Part shown: positions 50,349-59,368 of the stretch, in pieces
Layout of the letters: each line of letters begins with the position of its first letter
Numbering within the stretch: position 1 is the stretch's first letter
Origin: Psychrobacillus mangrovi
GTDB taxonomy: Bacteria > Bacillota > Bacilli > Bacillales_A > Planococcaceae
Direction of reading: 5' to 3'
Length of the DNA stretch: 64,000 nucleotides
Assembly (NCBI RefSeq): GCF_037104765.1
Contig: NZ_JBAWSY010000002.1
Span: forward strand, 124,001 to 188,000
The notes under the pieces: model-generated
Databases searched by the model: none
The model's input: only the letters and a program-made list of their open reading frames with translations
What the model was told of the DNA's origin: nothing
Made by a program: the position numbers and the translations under genes

Positions 50349-51485
50349 TCATGAAAAAATCAATTCATCAATCGCTCTTGGGTAGTCCGTAATAAGCTTA
50401 GTTCCATCCTTCGTTAGTATTACTGTATCGGAATGCCGGAAACCGCCTACGCCTGGTATATAAATTCCTGGCTCCACACAAAATACCATGTTTTCCTCAA
50501 GTATAAAGTCGCTGGAGTATTTCAAGGATGGCTCTTCATGAATTCCGATTCCTATGCCATGTCCTGTTCGATGATTTACATACTCTTCTAAATTTGCTTT
50601 TCTAAATATATCTATAGCTACTTCATTTACTTCTTTTGCACGAACTCCTACCTTGATAAACTCCAATGCTAGTTGTTGTGCTTCTTGAGCTAATTTAAAA
50701 GCTTCTCTTTGTTCGTTTGTTGGGTCACCCACAAAAAACGTTCGTTCACACTCTGCCCTATAGCCATTCAATCCAACTTGCCTACTATGAATTACGATAT
50801 CATTTTTCTTTAGACTTCTTGTATTTGAAAATACATGTGGCATGTTTGTACGTTCTTTTCCTGAAGGGGACATTACAAAATAATCTAATGTAGCATTCGG
50901 GTGTTTTTTAGCAACCTCCAAAAATAATGCCTGATTTCCATAGTGATCAATTTCCATTTCTGTAACATGAGGTGTAGCGTGTTTAAGAGACTCCTCTAGA
51001 GCTAAACTAACTAATCTACCTGACTCGGTAATTTGCTCAATCTCTTCCTCATCTTTAATTGCTCTCATCTTCGCAATCTCTTGATCAAGGCTTACTAACT
51101 CAAAACCTTTTTCTCTTAGTCTATTAGCTAATGAAACTGGCAATGCACCAAATTCTACCCCTACTCTTGAGTTTTGTGGATAGGATTCAATTACACTTTC
51201 GAAAAGTTCAAGATATGAATTTGCATGTTCCCTGTGCAATTGTGTTTCATAGTAAACAAGTACACGATCTGCATTAGATTTATTCTGTGCATGGTTTTCT
51301 TCCAAGGAAGGCACAATAAATTGAACCTCCTTTTCATCAACAAATAGCACAATCGGTCTAGAGTATGTTATTGCTTTTAAACCACTAAAATAATACTGGT
51401 TTTCAAAATTCATGATTACTGAAAAAGCAATCTCTTTTGATGTTGTAAGTTCGCGTAAATAATGGATTCTTTTATTCAAATTCAC
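50349..51485 (-). CDS. M24-family (pita-bread fold) protein, creatinase-like with altered metal site
   Basis: A 378-residue member of the M24 fold with an N-terminal creatinase-type domain and a C-terminal catalytic domain. The histidine motif GHGIGIGIHEEP (near residue 288) and VEPGIYIPGVGGFRHSD are kept. The two metal-binding aspartates of aminopeptidase P are not: the usual I-D-x-G and S-D-x-T-R-T positions read IHSRQVG and ECERT. This resembles creatinase, which is metal-free and uses a Glu in ERT. It may hydrolyse a C-N bond other than Xaa-Pro. The start is GTG behind GGAGGAG. Confidence 0.82.
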   Translation of the reverse strand: MNLNKRIHYLRELTTSKEIAFSVIMNFENQYYFSGLKAITYSRPIVLFVDEKEVQFIVPSLEENHAQNKSNADRVLVYYETQLHREHANSYLELFESVIESYPQNSRVGVEFGALPVSLANRLREKGFELVSLDQEIAKMRAIKDEEEIEQITESGRLVSLALEESLKHATPHVTEMEIDHYGNQALFLEVAKKHPNATLDYFVMSPSGKERTNMPHVFSNTRSLKKNDIVIHSRQVGLNGYRAECERTFFVGDPTNEQREAFKLAQEAQQLALEFIKVGVRAKEVNEVAIDIFRKANLEEYVNHRTGHGIGIGIHEEPSLKYSSDFILEENMVFCVEPGIYIPGVGGFRHSDTVILTKDGTKLITDYPRAIDELIFS

Positions 51486-51497
51486 AATTAACTCCTC

Positions 51498-52679
51498 CTA
51501 TAATTTTACACTACCGTTAGATTGGCCATTTATATATACAGCCTTTACTTGACGTAACACATTTAAATGATTTAATGGATTCTCTGGAACTACAATAAAA
51601 TCAGCAAAATAACCTTCTGTAATTTGTCCTACTTTAAGTCCTAAAATTTTTCCAGCGTTAACTGTTGCAGTTTTTAAAATATCCCTGTTTCCGTCAACAT
51701 ATTCAGACATTTTTTCAATCTCTTCAATTATTGAGGTATGTGGTGTAAAACAAGCACCCGCATCGGATCCAGCTCCTATTAAAATTCCACTGTGGAAGAA
51801 TTTCTGAAATGCACTGACATGCATATTAATTATATTTTTAGCTTTTTCTCTAGCGTATTCTGGAACACCATCTAAACTTGCAATTTGTTGATAAATATAC
51901 AGTGTGGGAATCCATGCAACTTTTTTTTCTATCATCTTTTCTACAATTTCTGTATCTAGATAATGTCCATGTTCAATAGTATCTACTCCCGCTTCTATTG
52001 AATTAAGTATCCCTTCTCTTCCAATAGCATGAGAAGCTACCTTAAGCCCAAAACGATGCGCTTCGTGGCAAACCACTTTTAATTCTTCAAGACTAAGTTC
52101 AGAGTTCTCTGCTTTTTCACCTTCTCTTCGTCCATAAACCCCTCCTGTAGCACTCACTTTAACGACTTGAGCGTTTTTATAAATCTGCTCTCTTGTGGCC
52201 TTTAGTGCTGCATCTTTTCCATCTACAAATTTCGCCCAAAATGGATCATGTCCACCGGTCATGGTGATTGTTTTTCCAGATGCGATAATTCTTGGTCCTG
52301 CGATTATCCCCTCACTAATTGCAGCAGCAACATGCAATGCAATGTCATCAATCGAACCTAGATCCCTAATTGTTGTCACGCCAGATTTAAGATATATTTG
52401 TGCATTTGCAACACTTCTTATAAGCATTTGTTCTTTTGTTTCTTTCTCGTGAGTGTTAACTGGATCAGGAGAACCATCCCACATAATATGGACATGTAAA
52501 TCTACTAATCCGGGGAGTAGATAAGCTCCGTCCAAATTTTCTACCGGAATTCTATTAGGAATAGAATTCTTCGGTAAAATTCGGTGAATAATACCATTCT
52601 TAATCCAAACGGCATACCCTCTTGTTTCTTTTAAGTTTTCTCCTAACAGAAGAGTAGCACCCATAATAATTTTTTCCAT
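51498..52679 (-). CDS. amidohydrolase family protein A (dipeptidase/prolidase-like)
   Basis: A 393-residue metal-dependent amidohydrolase. It shows the HxH pair in DLHVHIMWDG (about residue 62), the bridging lysine in KVSATGGVYG, VASHAIGREGILNSIEAGVD and the Asp of GAGSDAGACF. These are the ligands of the binuclear Zn centre in the Xaa-Pro/Xaa-Arg dipeptidase-like branch. It is a paralog of the next upstream gene. AAAGGAG supports the ATG. It probably cleaves the compound brought in by the symporter. Confidence 0.87.
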   Translation of the reverse strand: MEKIIMGATLLLGENLKETRGYAVWIKNGIIHRILPKNSIPNRIPVENLDGAYLLPGLVDLHVHIMWDGSPDPVNTHEKETKEQMLIRSVANAQIYLKSGVTTIRDLGSIDDIALHVAAAISEGIIAGPRIIASGKTITMTGGHDPFWAKFVDGKDAALKATREQIYKNAQVVKVSATGGVYGRREGEKAENSELSLEELKVVCHEAHRFGLKVASHAIGREGILNSIEAGVDTIEHGHYLDTEIVEKMIEKKVAWIPTLYIYQQIASLDGVPEYAREKAKNIINMHVSAFQKFFHSGILIGAGSDAGACFTPHTSIIEEIEKMSEYVDGNRDILKTATVNAGKILGLKVGQITEGYFADFIVVPENPLNHLNVLRQVKAVYINGQSNGSVKL

Positions 52680-52693
52680 GCTATATACTCCTT

Positions 52694-53863
52694 TTAATGA
52701 ACAAACAAACCATTTTTCATTACTTGTTTTTGTTCTTTCAGAATCTCAAGGTTTTCTAAAGGATTTTTGTCTATTATTAGTAAATCCGCATACATTCCAT
52801 TTGTTAGCACTCCACGGTCTTCTAATCCCAAGCATTCCGAGGCTATTCGAGTAGATGCATGAATAACTTCCATTGGTGACATCCCTGCTTTTTCCATTAT
52901 CAAAAGTTCATCATGGTAATACTTAGGTGGCGTGACTGGAGAACCACAATCTGTTCCAGTTGCTATTTTTACTCCAAGCTTAACCGCCTTCTCTAACATT
53001 TGTTGATGAGGTTCAACTACATGTTTCGCTTTTTCTAAAGCCCATTCTGGAATACGATCATCCGTCGCTAAACGCTTCATTACAACCATCGTTGGCACTA
53101 AAAATGTACCTTTTTCTTTCATCATTTCCAATGCTTCGTCATCTGCATATATCGCATGTTCAATCGTATCTACTCCTGCTTCTAAGCAATTTTTAATTCC
53201 CAATAGCCCTTCAGCATGAGCAGCAACCTTTTTATTTTTCTTATGCGCTTCTTCTACTGCTGCTTTTAACTCTTCTGTATTTAATTGCGGAGATCCTGGT
53301 TCTTCTCCAAAGGTATAAATACCTCCAGTAGCCATCACCTTAACAAGATCTGCTCCATCTTTCATGACTTCCCTCGTAGCTTTTCTTACATTATCTACAC
53401 CATCAGCTTCTTTTCCTAAGTAGTGAACATGACCACCAGTCATACAAATGGCTGGTCCCGAAGCGATAATAGTAGGTCCTAGCAACATTTTACTGTTGAT
53501 GACATTACGGAGATTTAACACACTTTTTTTTGGTGATGCAACATCCCGCACTGTCGTAATTCCTTCTTTCAAAGTAGCAATTGCATTTGAATAAGCTTGT
53601 AATGCGAGCGTAGATTCATCCAAATAATGTATCTTTTTTTGTGGATCTTCAGAACCGTCCCAAACTAAGTGAACATGACAATCAATTAGACCTGGCAGTA
53701 AATATTTGCCTTTAGCATCCACAACTTGATCTGCTTCAGACAAATCTATCTCACCAATCCCAATTTCCTTAATTTTTTCGTTATCTATCACTAAGTATGC
53801 ATTTTCTTGTACCTCTGTACAGATTCCATCTATTAAAAAACAGTTATAAATTATAGTTTTCAA
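52694..53863 (-). CDS. amidohydrolase family protein B (paralog of A)
   Basis: A 389-residue binuclear amidohydrolase with DCHVHLVWDG, KVMATGGIYTFGEEPGSPQL, VAAHAEGLLGIKNCLEAGVD, TIEHA and GTDCGSP. It is similar in length and order to protein A and clearly a tandem duplicate, but the loop after the lysine motif differs (TFGEEPGSP against GRREGEKAE), which may change substrate. The first codon is TTG with a weak AAGTAGG site. It is the first gene of the operon that also contains A, the M24 protein and the symporter. Confidence 0.87.
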   Translation of the reverse strand: MKTIIYNCFLIDGICTEVQENAYLVIDNEKIKEIGIGEIDLSEADQVVDAKGKYLLPGLIDCHVHLVWDGSEDPQKKIHYLDESTLALQAYSNAIATLKEGITTVRDVASPKKSVLNLRNVINSKMLLGPTIIASGPAICMTGGHVHYLGKEADGVDNVRKATREVMKDGADLVKVMATGGIYTFGEEPGSPQLNTEELKAAVEEAHKKNKKVAAHAEGLLGIKNCLEAGVDTIEHAIYADDEALEMMKEKGTFLVPTMVVMKRLATDDRIPEWALEKAKHVVEPHQQMLEKAVKLGVKIATGTDCGSPVTPPKYYHDELLIMEKAGMSPMEVIHASTRIASECLGLEDRGVLTNGMYADLLIIDKNPLENLEILKEQKQVMKNGLFVH

Positions 53864-53948
53864 TTTTAAACCTACTTTCTTTTATTTTTATGATTAAATA
53901 ATAGATTTTTCTGATAATTTTTTCATTGTATTGAGAGCACAAAAAAAA

Positions 53949-53967
53949 GAAGTCAATATATGACTTC
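53949..53967 (-). terminator. terminator between the PucR gene and the amidohydrolase operon
   Basis: A 7-bp stem (GAAGTCA / TGACTTC, ATATA loop) followed by a run of eight T on the minus strand, 13 nt after the PucR stop. The regulator and the enzymes are thus separate transcripts. Confidence 0.78.
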
Positions 53968-53980
53968 CACACGAAGGGAT

Positions 53981-55534
53981 TTATTCAATTAAATCTAACG
54001 ACATAGTAAATAGTAGGTAATTTTCCTGTTTTTCAAAATTAATTCCTTTGTACAACTCATGGATTTTTTCAAGGCGATAACTGATTGTGTTTCTATGTAC
54101 AAATAGTTCTTCAGCGCTTTTTTTTAAACTAAAAAAATTACGTAAATACGATTTTAAAGTGAGAACTAATTCTGCTCGGTTATTCAAATCAAATTCAATA
54201 AGAGGTTCTAATAATCTTTTTGCAGCTTCTTTTGCCTCCTCCTCTTCTTTTAATATAAACATATATTTTTCAAATCCTAATTCTTCATAGAATATTAAAC
54301 GAGTTTCTTTAAATTTTGCTACCTCGATACTTCTTTGAACTTGTTTGAATTTCTTAAGAATATCCTCTTCATACGTATTCTCTTTAAATTCACTGATACC
54401 ACATATTACGCCAGTAAAGTTTTCTAATATATTTTCTAAATTTTGTATTTTTATTTTAGAGGATGTCAAACAGATGACTTCTTGTTCATAAATCCAAATA
54501 ACTTTATCTTGTGCTTGTCCATCTAATTCATCATAAATATATGTGAATCCATAATTAACCAATTCTTTGTTAGAAAAATGAAACAGATACATCTGATTGT
54601 ACTCTTTCATCATTAAAGAAAAATTAGCGGTTTTGGAACTATTCTTTGCTTTTCCTTCTATTATAGATTCCAGTAAACGGATATCCTGGTTTTTTAAAAA
54701 TTTTACTAGTGATTTTCTTTTGACTGCATCTATTAACAGAGCTGTCTTCCCATACTTTACTGCTGAGTCAACTAATAGATTCTGCGTATTTCTATATCCA
54801 ATTACTAAGAACCCATATTTATCTAACTTATCTGCAATTGGAAAAAGACAAAATGTTAGTTCACTTTCTTCAAGAAATTCATTTTTAAGTAGAGCGCTGA
54901 CTTTTTCAAATTTTTCTTTTTTTAACAGGTTACTAGAATTTTCTAAAGCTGATTTAACACGTAGACTGAATTCATCCCTTTTTATTGATCTATCCGTCCA
55001 AACAGTAATAATATTCAACTCTTTATCGAAATACAATATAGGAGAATTAATATATTTCCCAATAGTAGCAATTATATAACTTGCCCCTTTATCTTCAGCG
55101 ATGGACTCTAACAAATTTAGGTTCATCTTTTCCATCTGTTCTCGAAGGGTATCACTTTCTTCAAGCAATAATTGATTATATGTTTTTAAAATCTCGTGAT
55201 ATGAAACTTCAAATGGAATCGATAAAATAGGTAAACTGTACTCGTTTCCAATAGAAATAATGGACGAAGGTATTTCATCCAAAACGACTGAGTGAATTGC
55301 TAAAGCAGCAATTTCTCTAGTCAACAACCATTTAACATGATTAATAATTTCAACTTCGCTTGTAAAAGCTGCAAATGTTGTCATAATAAAACCACGGCTT
55401 TGTATTCGTTCACTTATCAACGGTAACTCTTGAATGCTAAGATAATTCAATTCAACTTCCATTCCATCCATCCCAGCGATCAAGTTTATGTTGTAGAACT
55501 TTAACTTCTCCGCAAATTGTTTAACAGTAACCAT
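53981..55534 (-). CDS. PucR family transcriptional regulator
   Basis: A 517-residue regulator with the PucR layout: an N-terminal purine-catabolism-type domain (residues about 1-120, FAEKLKFYNINLIAGMDGM and LLTREIAALAIHSVVLDEI), a GAF-like/GGDEF-like middle, and a C-terminal helix-turn-helix (KSYLRNFFSLKKSAEELFVH, RNTISYRLEKIHELYKGIN, about residues 455-500). GAAAGGAG places the start at the ATG at 55532-55534. It probably switches on the neighbouring symporter/amidohydrolase operon. PucR homologs also govern purine and proline use, so the signal is open. Confidence 0.88.
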   Translation of the reverse strand: MVTVKQFAEKLKFYNINLIAGMDGMEVELNYLSIQELPLISERIQSRGFIMTTFAAFTSEVEIINHVKWLLTREIAALAIHSVVLDEIPSSIISIGNEYSLPILSIPFEVSYHEILKTYNQLLLEESDTLREQMEKMNLNLLESIAEDKGASYIIATIGKYINSPILYFDKELNIITVWTDRSIKRDEFSLRVKSALENSSNLLKKEKFEKVSALLKNEFLEESELTFCLFPIADKLDKYGFLVIGYRNTQNLLVDSAVKYGKTALLIDAVKRKSLVKFLKNQDIRLLESIIEGKAKNSSKTANFSLMMKEYNQMYLFHFSNKELVNYGFTYIYDELDGQAQDKVIWIYEQEVICLTSSKIKIQNLENILENFTGVICGISEFKENTYEEDILKKFKQVQRSIEVAKFKETRLIFYEELGFEKYMFILKEEEEAKEAAKRLLEPLIEFDLNNRAELVLTLKSYLRNFFSLKKSAEELFVHRNTISYRLEKIHELYKGINFEKQENYLLFTMSLDLIE

Positions 55535-55715
55535 TTTCTTTTCTCCTTTCAAATAGGGTAGCATTATTTACTTATATAAAATATTTTATCAGAATAATAC
55601 AATAATAAATATGTAGTATAAAATTAAATACCTTATATCATAGTCTGAGGTGTTAAAGAAGTATTAAGTGTATTTGATATGTTACAATGTCTCTTTAAAA
55701 CAATTCGTAAATCAT

Positions 55716-55751
55716 AAAGCCGCTGCATCGATAAACCGATGCAGCGGCTTT
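55716..55751. terminator. perfect 15-bp hairpin
   Basis: AAAGCCGCTGCATCG and its complement around a 6-nt loop. T-tracts are short on either side. It lies between the PucR promoter side and a gene remnant; it may end leftward transcription of the remnant. Confidence 0.55.
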
Positions 55752-55769
55752 GGAATATAATTATTAACC

Positions 55770-55990
55770 TTGTGCTGTAAGTTGGATATATTCCAGGTTG
55801 TCCAGTCTGGTTTTTTTTTGTGAATACTGATTTTGGGAAACGTAGGCTTATTGGACGTGCATTTGTTGGATTCACTGTGAACTGTTCTAAAGGGAAGCCG
55901 AGTTGTGCTACTAAGTTACCTGTTGCGCCAAAGAGTTCCAGTGGTACATTGCTAATCGTGATTAAAAGAATTAAATTAAAGGCTTTGGAA
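55770..55990 (-). pseudogene. remnant of an unidentified coding sequence
   Basis: The minus strand reads a protein-like stretch (ISNVPLELFGATGNLVAQLG, then FPLEQFTVNPTNARPISLRF) with good composition, but no start, ribosome binding site or family match. It ends in QPGIYPTYSTRL and low-complexity sequence before the hairpin at 55716. I take it for the 3' part of a lost gene. Confidence 0.35.
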
Positions 55991-56081
55991 GTTGAGAGGA
56001 AAGATCTCTCAGCTATTTAATTTATGTCTTTTAACAATGACCAACTATCTAGCATTAGCAGAATAATCTAGTATAAAAAAA

Positions 56082-56105
56082 GCCGACTCCCATAATGGAA
56101 TCGAC
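56082..56105 (-). terminator. terminator of the Nramp/SDR/DapA operon
   Basis: An imperfect stem (GTCGATTCCA against TGGGAGTCGGC on the minus strand) followed by TTTTTTTATAC, 28 nt after the chimera stop. Confidence 0.65.
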
Positions 56106-56132
56106 ACTTTTCTTCTTAGATCAATATCCGAT

Positions 56133-56930
56133 TTATGGATTCGTTGACCAAAGGCCTGCTTCCTTAATGAAGATACGTTTGTTCAGTTTCAACTGTGCAA
56201 CAATAAATTCTGCAATATCTTCTGGTTGCATCACTTTGTCCGGGTTGCCGTCGGTTAGTTTATTTTCGAGCGCTAAATCTGTTGCGACAGTACTAGGTGC
56301 TAAAGCTGTCACACGGATGTTATGTTTGCGAACTTCCATTGCTAATGACTCCGTTATCCCAAACACTCCGAATTTTGAAGCGCTATACGCACTTGTCAAA
56401 GGTGCTCCCTTTTGTCCAGCCGAAGAGGAGATATTTATGATGTCGCCTGATTTTTGCTCAATCATTCCAGGTAGAACAGCACGTGTCACATAATACACAC
56501 CCATAAGATTAACTTGAATGATTTTTTCCCATTCAGCTACTTCCAAGTCCATAAAGTTACCGAACTTCGCTATTCCTGCGTTATTGATTAATATGTCCAC
56601 CTGACCCAGTTCACCCGTCAATGACTCGATTGCTTGATTCACTTCATCATTTGATGACACATCAGCTGTTGCAATCGCTGCTTTCACACCGAATGCTTCC
56701 ACTTCCTTCGCAACGTCCGCCAATGTTGCTTCCGATTGTGCAAGAAGACCCACATTAACTCCTTCAGCAGCTAGTGCAAGTGCAATCGCTCGTCCCAAAT
56801 CCTCTGAATAGGTAGGAATAGTATGTGTAATTCTAGCACCCTCCACGTGATAGGGGTCACTTGAGTCGTTTAATAATCTTGTAAATATTTCACTATGAGA
56901 TGTGTCTAAGCCTATTAATCCGATATTCAT
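56133..56930 (-). CDS. chimeric protein: Gfo/Idh N-terminus joined to an SDR lacking its nucleotide-binding motif
   Basis: A 265-residue frame. Residues 1-44 (MNIGLIGLDTSHSEIFTRLL, then NDSSDPYHVEGARITHTIPT) read like the start of a Gfo/Idh/MocA oxidoreductase. From about residue 47 (LGRAIALALAAEGVNVGLLA) it is a classical SDR (NNAGIAKFG, the catalytic YSASK, MEVRKHNIRVTALAPS), but it lacks the first strand and the TGxxxGxG motif of an intact SDR. The joint is in frame, so a protein can be made, but NAD(P) binding by the SDR half should be impaired. Its ATG overlaps the regulator stop by 4 nt. It probably arose by a deletion that removed most of a Gfo/Idh gene. Confidence 0.8.
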   Translation of the reverse strand: MNIGLIGLDTSHSEIFTRLLNDSSDPYHVEGARITHTIPTYSEDLGRAIALALAAEGVNVGLLAQSEATLADVAKEVEAFGVKAAIATADVSSNDEVNQAIESLTGELGQVDILINNAGIAKFGNFMDLEVAEWEKIIQVNLMGVYYVTRAVLPGMIEQKSGDIINISSSAGQKGAPLTSAYSASKFGVFGITESLAMEVRKHNIRVTALAPSTVATDLALENKLTDGNPDKVMQPEDIAEFIVAQLKLNKRIFIKEAGLWSTNP

Positions 56931-58249
56931 ACGCTAGTCCCCTCACTGTTTAATAGAGAAAAAACTTGTCGCGGTCTGCCTCTTCTTGAGATTTTTTCCA
57001 TGCCTATTACTTCGATTAATTTTCCATCCAACCAAGACTGGATAATTCGATGGGCACTTCTCGGTGTAATTCCTAAAACGGAAGCTAATTCATGAGCAGT
57101 AAATTCATTTTTCTTTTTTCGTTTAATTAAAGCCATTGTCTTCTCAATATTCGCTGCACTCATTCCTATAGTTTCTGCCTGATTTATTAATAATTGATCA
57201 GTCACAGTTAATGGATATTTCATCGGGGCAATCAAATCGATTGGACCAAATACACTACGGTCTTCTCTTACAATAAAACAGCAAGACCCTCCGCTATCTT
57301 GAGCTTGAATAAGTGCTACTCTTGCGTGGGAGCCGGCCTCCAAAGCAGAAAAACCAATTCCAATCCCTATGGATAAATGTACTCCCAATTTTTTCTTTAC
57401 TTCATCGACAATAGGTAAAGATTTATATCCTTCTGTAATTCTCTCAAACGTTCCGCGATTAGTGACAAACAAATATTCATTGCTACTGAGTGCCGTTAAA
57501 TAACCGCTCATTTGCTCCGCGAAATGAAGTAGCATACGGTATGTATCATGGTTTCTGTTTTGTACCTGCTGTTCTGTCATGAATTCATTTATCGTTGATG
57601 CGGAATTATCTAAAAAAATTCTTCCTATAATAATTTGCATCTCTTTTTGTTTTCGCTGGTTTGTTCCTAGAAGCATTCTTTCAATTGCAACAATAATATC
57701 TTCTTCTGAAGGCTTCAACCACTCGTTCATAATGTTTTTATTTGTCAATGATTCACTTACTAATCTCAAACTAGTTATCACAACCGTCTTAGGATCTTCT
57801 GCTACTTTTTCAAGATGAAAATTAACCAAGTCATCTATATTTTCATCGGAAACCATACCTTGATAAATACAATACGTAAAGGTTTCGTCCAAATTTTTTT
57901 TAACAATATCTATATGTTCATTTTGAATTCCATCAAGACTTATTTGCGTAAGATTCTTTTTAGCTTTTAATTTATAAAGTGCCTGATACAGTCCAGACCC
58001 TTTTAAAGGAATATAAAATGCCGGAGTTTCCACAGGTATTTCCTCTTTAGCCACCAAGTAAGGTATTCGACCAGAGTAAAACAAACAATCTACTTCGTCT
58101 CTAAGTTCAATGGTGAAATCTTTAGCTTCCTCTAACACATCCGACAATCGAAAAATAGGTTGAATGGTAGGAAAGAGATCGAAGCACCGTATGAGCGTCT
58201 CACGAATCCAAAGTGGTCCGATTACCCCAACCTTAATATGTGTTTTCAT
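56927..58249 (-). CDS. transcriptional regulator with GGDEF-like sensor and C-terminal winged helix, unknown family
   Basis: A 440-residue protein. Residues about 1-170 look like a ligand-binding domain (THIKVGVIGPLWIRETLIRC). The middle (about 265-355) has a GGDEF/cyclase-like fold: EYLFVTNRGTFERITEGYKS, GVHLSIGIGIGFSALEAGSH and ALIQAQDSGG, but no GGDEF signature. Residues about 385-435 form a winged helix (FTAHELASVLGITPRSAHRI, then ISRRGRPRQVFSLL). AAGGATATC supports the ATG at 58247-58249. It lies inside the Nramp-SDR-DapA operon and probably controls it. It resembles PucR/CdaR logic with a different DNA-binding end. Confidence 0.6.
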   Translation of the reverse strand: MKTHIKVGVIGPLWIRETLIRCFDLFPTIQPIFRLSDVLEEAKDFTIELRDEVDCLFYSGRIPYLVAKEEIPVETPAFYIPLKGSGLYQALYKLKAKKNLTQISLDGIQNEHIDIVKKNLDETFTYCIYQGMVSDENIDDLVNFHLEKVAEDPKTVVITSLRLVSESLTNKNIMNEWLKPSEEDIIVAIERMLLGTNQRKQKEMQIIIGRIFLDNSASTINEFMTEQQVQNRNHDTYRMLLHFAEQMSGYLTALSSNEYLFVTNRGTFERITEGYKSLPIVDEVKKKLGVHLSIGIGIGFSALEAGSHARVALIQAQDSGGSCCFIVREDRSVFGPIDLIAPMKYPLTVTDQLLINQAETIGMSAANIEKTMALIKRKKKNEFTAHELASVLGITPRSAHRIIQSWLDGKLIEVIGMEKISRRGRPRQVFSLLNSEGTSV

Positions 58250-58309
58250 GATATCCTTCCCCCCAACAACGTGAAAAGACACATTTAATCATGTGTCTTT
58301 TCCTCTTTC

Positions 58310-59368
58310 TTAATGTACACTTTCCTTTTCTAGAAAAGAGTTTACAAATTCATCATCATTTAACTCTGGATAGGTTGCGTAGACACGATCAATTTCTTCT
58401 GACTGACCAGGGCTTAATACTTCATGATCCATTAAACACCAGTTTCCTTGTAGAAGTCCCTGTCTTCTGAGCACTTCATTGATGCCTGCAATACTTCCTT
58501 TAAAATCGTTTTTAGAATCAAAAAATGCAGAGTTTGCATCGGTTACATTTTGAGCAATTGAAAACCATTTTTTATCGATTTGATCTTTGTCACGAGCAAC
58601 TTTTTGTTGTTCAAATAATTCTACAGCTTTGTGTGTCCATACTGACCAATGTCCCAAAAGTCCCCCGACAATTTGTTTCGTTACAATTTTGCCATCAAGT
58701 TCAACAGCATAAGAAGTGAATAGATCTGTAATGATATTATCGTCATTTCCTGTATAGAGAGCAATTTCATCTCTTCTAGAGGAAGCACAAACCGCACGAA
58801 TCACATCTAAAGTTAGATATCGATTGAATGGAGCTATTTTGATCCCTACTACATTCTGTATATCCGCAAATGCTTTCCAAAAATCATAACTGAAAACTCG
58901 ACCTCCAACTGCTGGTTGAAGATAGAATCCAAACACCGGCAACTCGTTTGCAACCTCTTTCGTTCGATCAAGAAGTTCTTTTTCAGAATAATCTTTCAAT
59001 CCGCCGTTACTTAATAATACCATATCATAGCCAAGTTCTTTAGCTATTTTTGTTTCTTTCAGCGCCTGCTCCGTTCCCCCACAAACGCCTGCAATCTTTA
59101 AAAAGGGGCGTTGTAGCTTTGCCTTCTCTACTTCCTCCATCGCAACTCTAAGAACCGTTTCATACAAATTAAAAGCAGGATCTCGAATTTCAAATTGAGT
59201 CGTGTGAACACCTACAGCAATTCCACCTACACCAGCTTCAATATAGTATCTCGTCAATCTTCTCTGTGAATTTTCATCCAATTGCTTATCGCTCGTAATT
59301 GCCAAAGGATGTGCAGGAATAAATGCCCCGTCAAGTAAATGCTTTTTCAGTTCTGATGATAATGCCAT
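58310..59368 (-). CDS. dihydrodipicolinate synthase (DapA) family aldolase
   Basis: A 352-residue class I aldolase of the DapA/NAL family, longer than the usual 300. The Schiff-base lysine is in VVGIKIAPFNRY (about 183) and the proton-relay tyrosine in FGFYLQPAVGG (about 155). The early GAFIPAHPLAITSDKQLDEN and the GGIAVGVHTTQ strand also fit. It is more likely to cleave or dehydrate a 2-keto sugar acid than to make dipicolinate, since it sits with an extended SDR and a transporter. AAGGGGAG precedes the ATG and the gene abuts the SDR gene. Confidence 0.85.
   Translation of the reverse strand: MALSSELKKHLLDGAFIPAHPLAITSDKQLDENSQRRLTRYYIEAGVGGIAVGVHTTQFEIRDPAFNLYETVLRVAMEEVEKAKLQRPFLKIAGVCGGTEQALKETKIAKELGYDMVLLSNGGLKDYSEKELLDRTKEVANELPVFGFYLQPAVGGRVFSYDFWKAFADIQNVVGIKIAPFNRYLTLDVIRAVCASSRRDEIALYTGNDDNIITDLFTSYAVELDGKIVTKQIVGGLLGHWSVWTHKAVELFEQQKVARDKDQIDKKWFSIAQNVTDANSAFFDSKNDFKGSIAGINEVLRRQGLLQGNWCLMDHEVLSPGQSEEIDRVYATYPELNDDEFVNSFLEKESVH

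Noticed and set aside
55820..56020. A 66-residue plus-strand frame
   Set aside because: The opposite strand reads better protein; the plus frame has no ribosome binding site and looks like a shadow.
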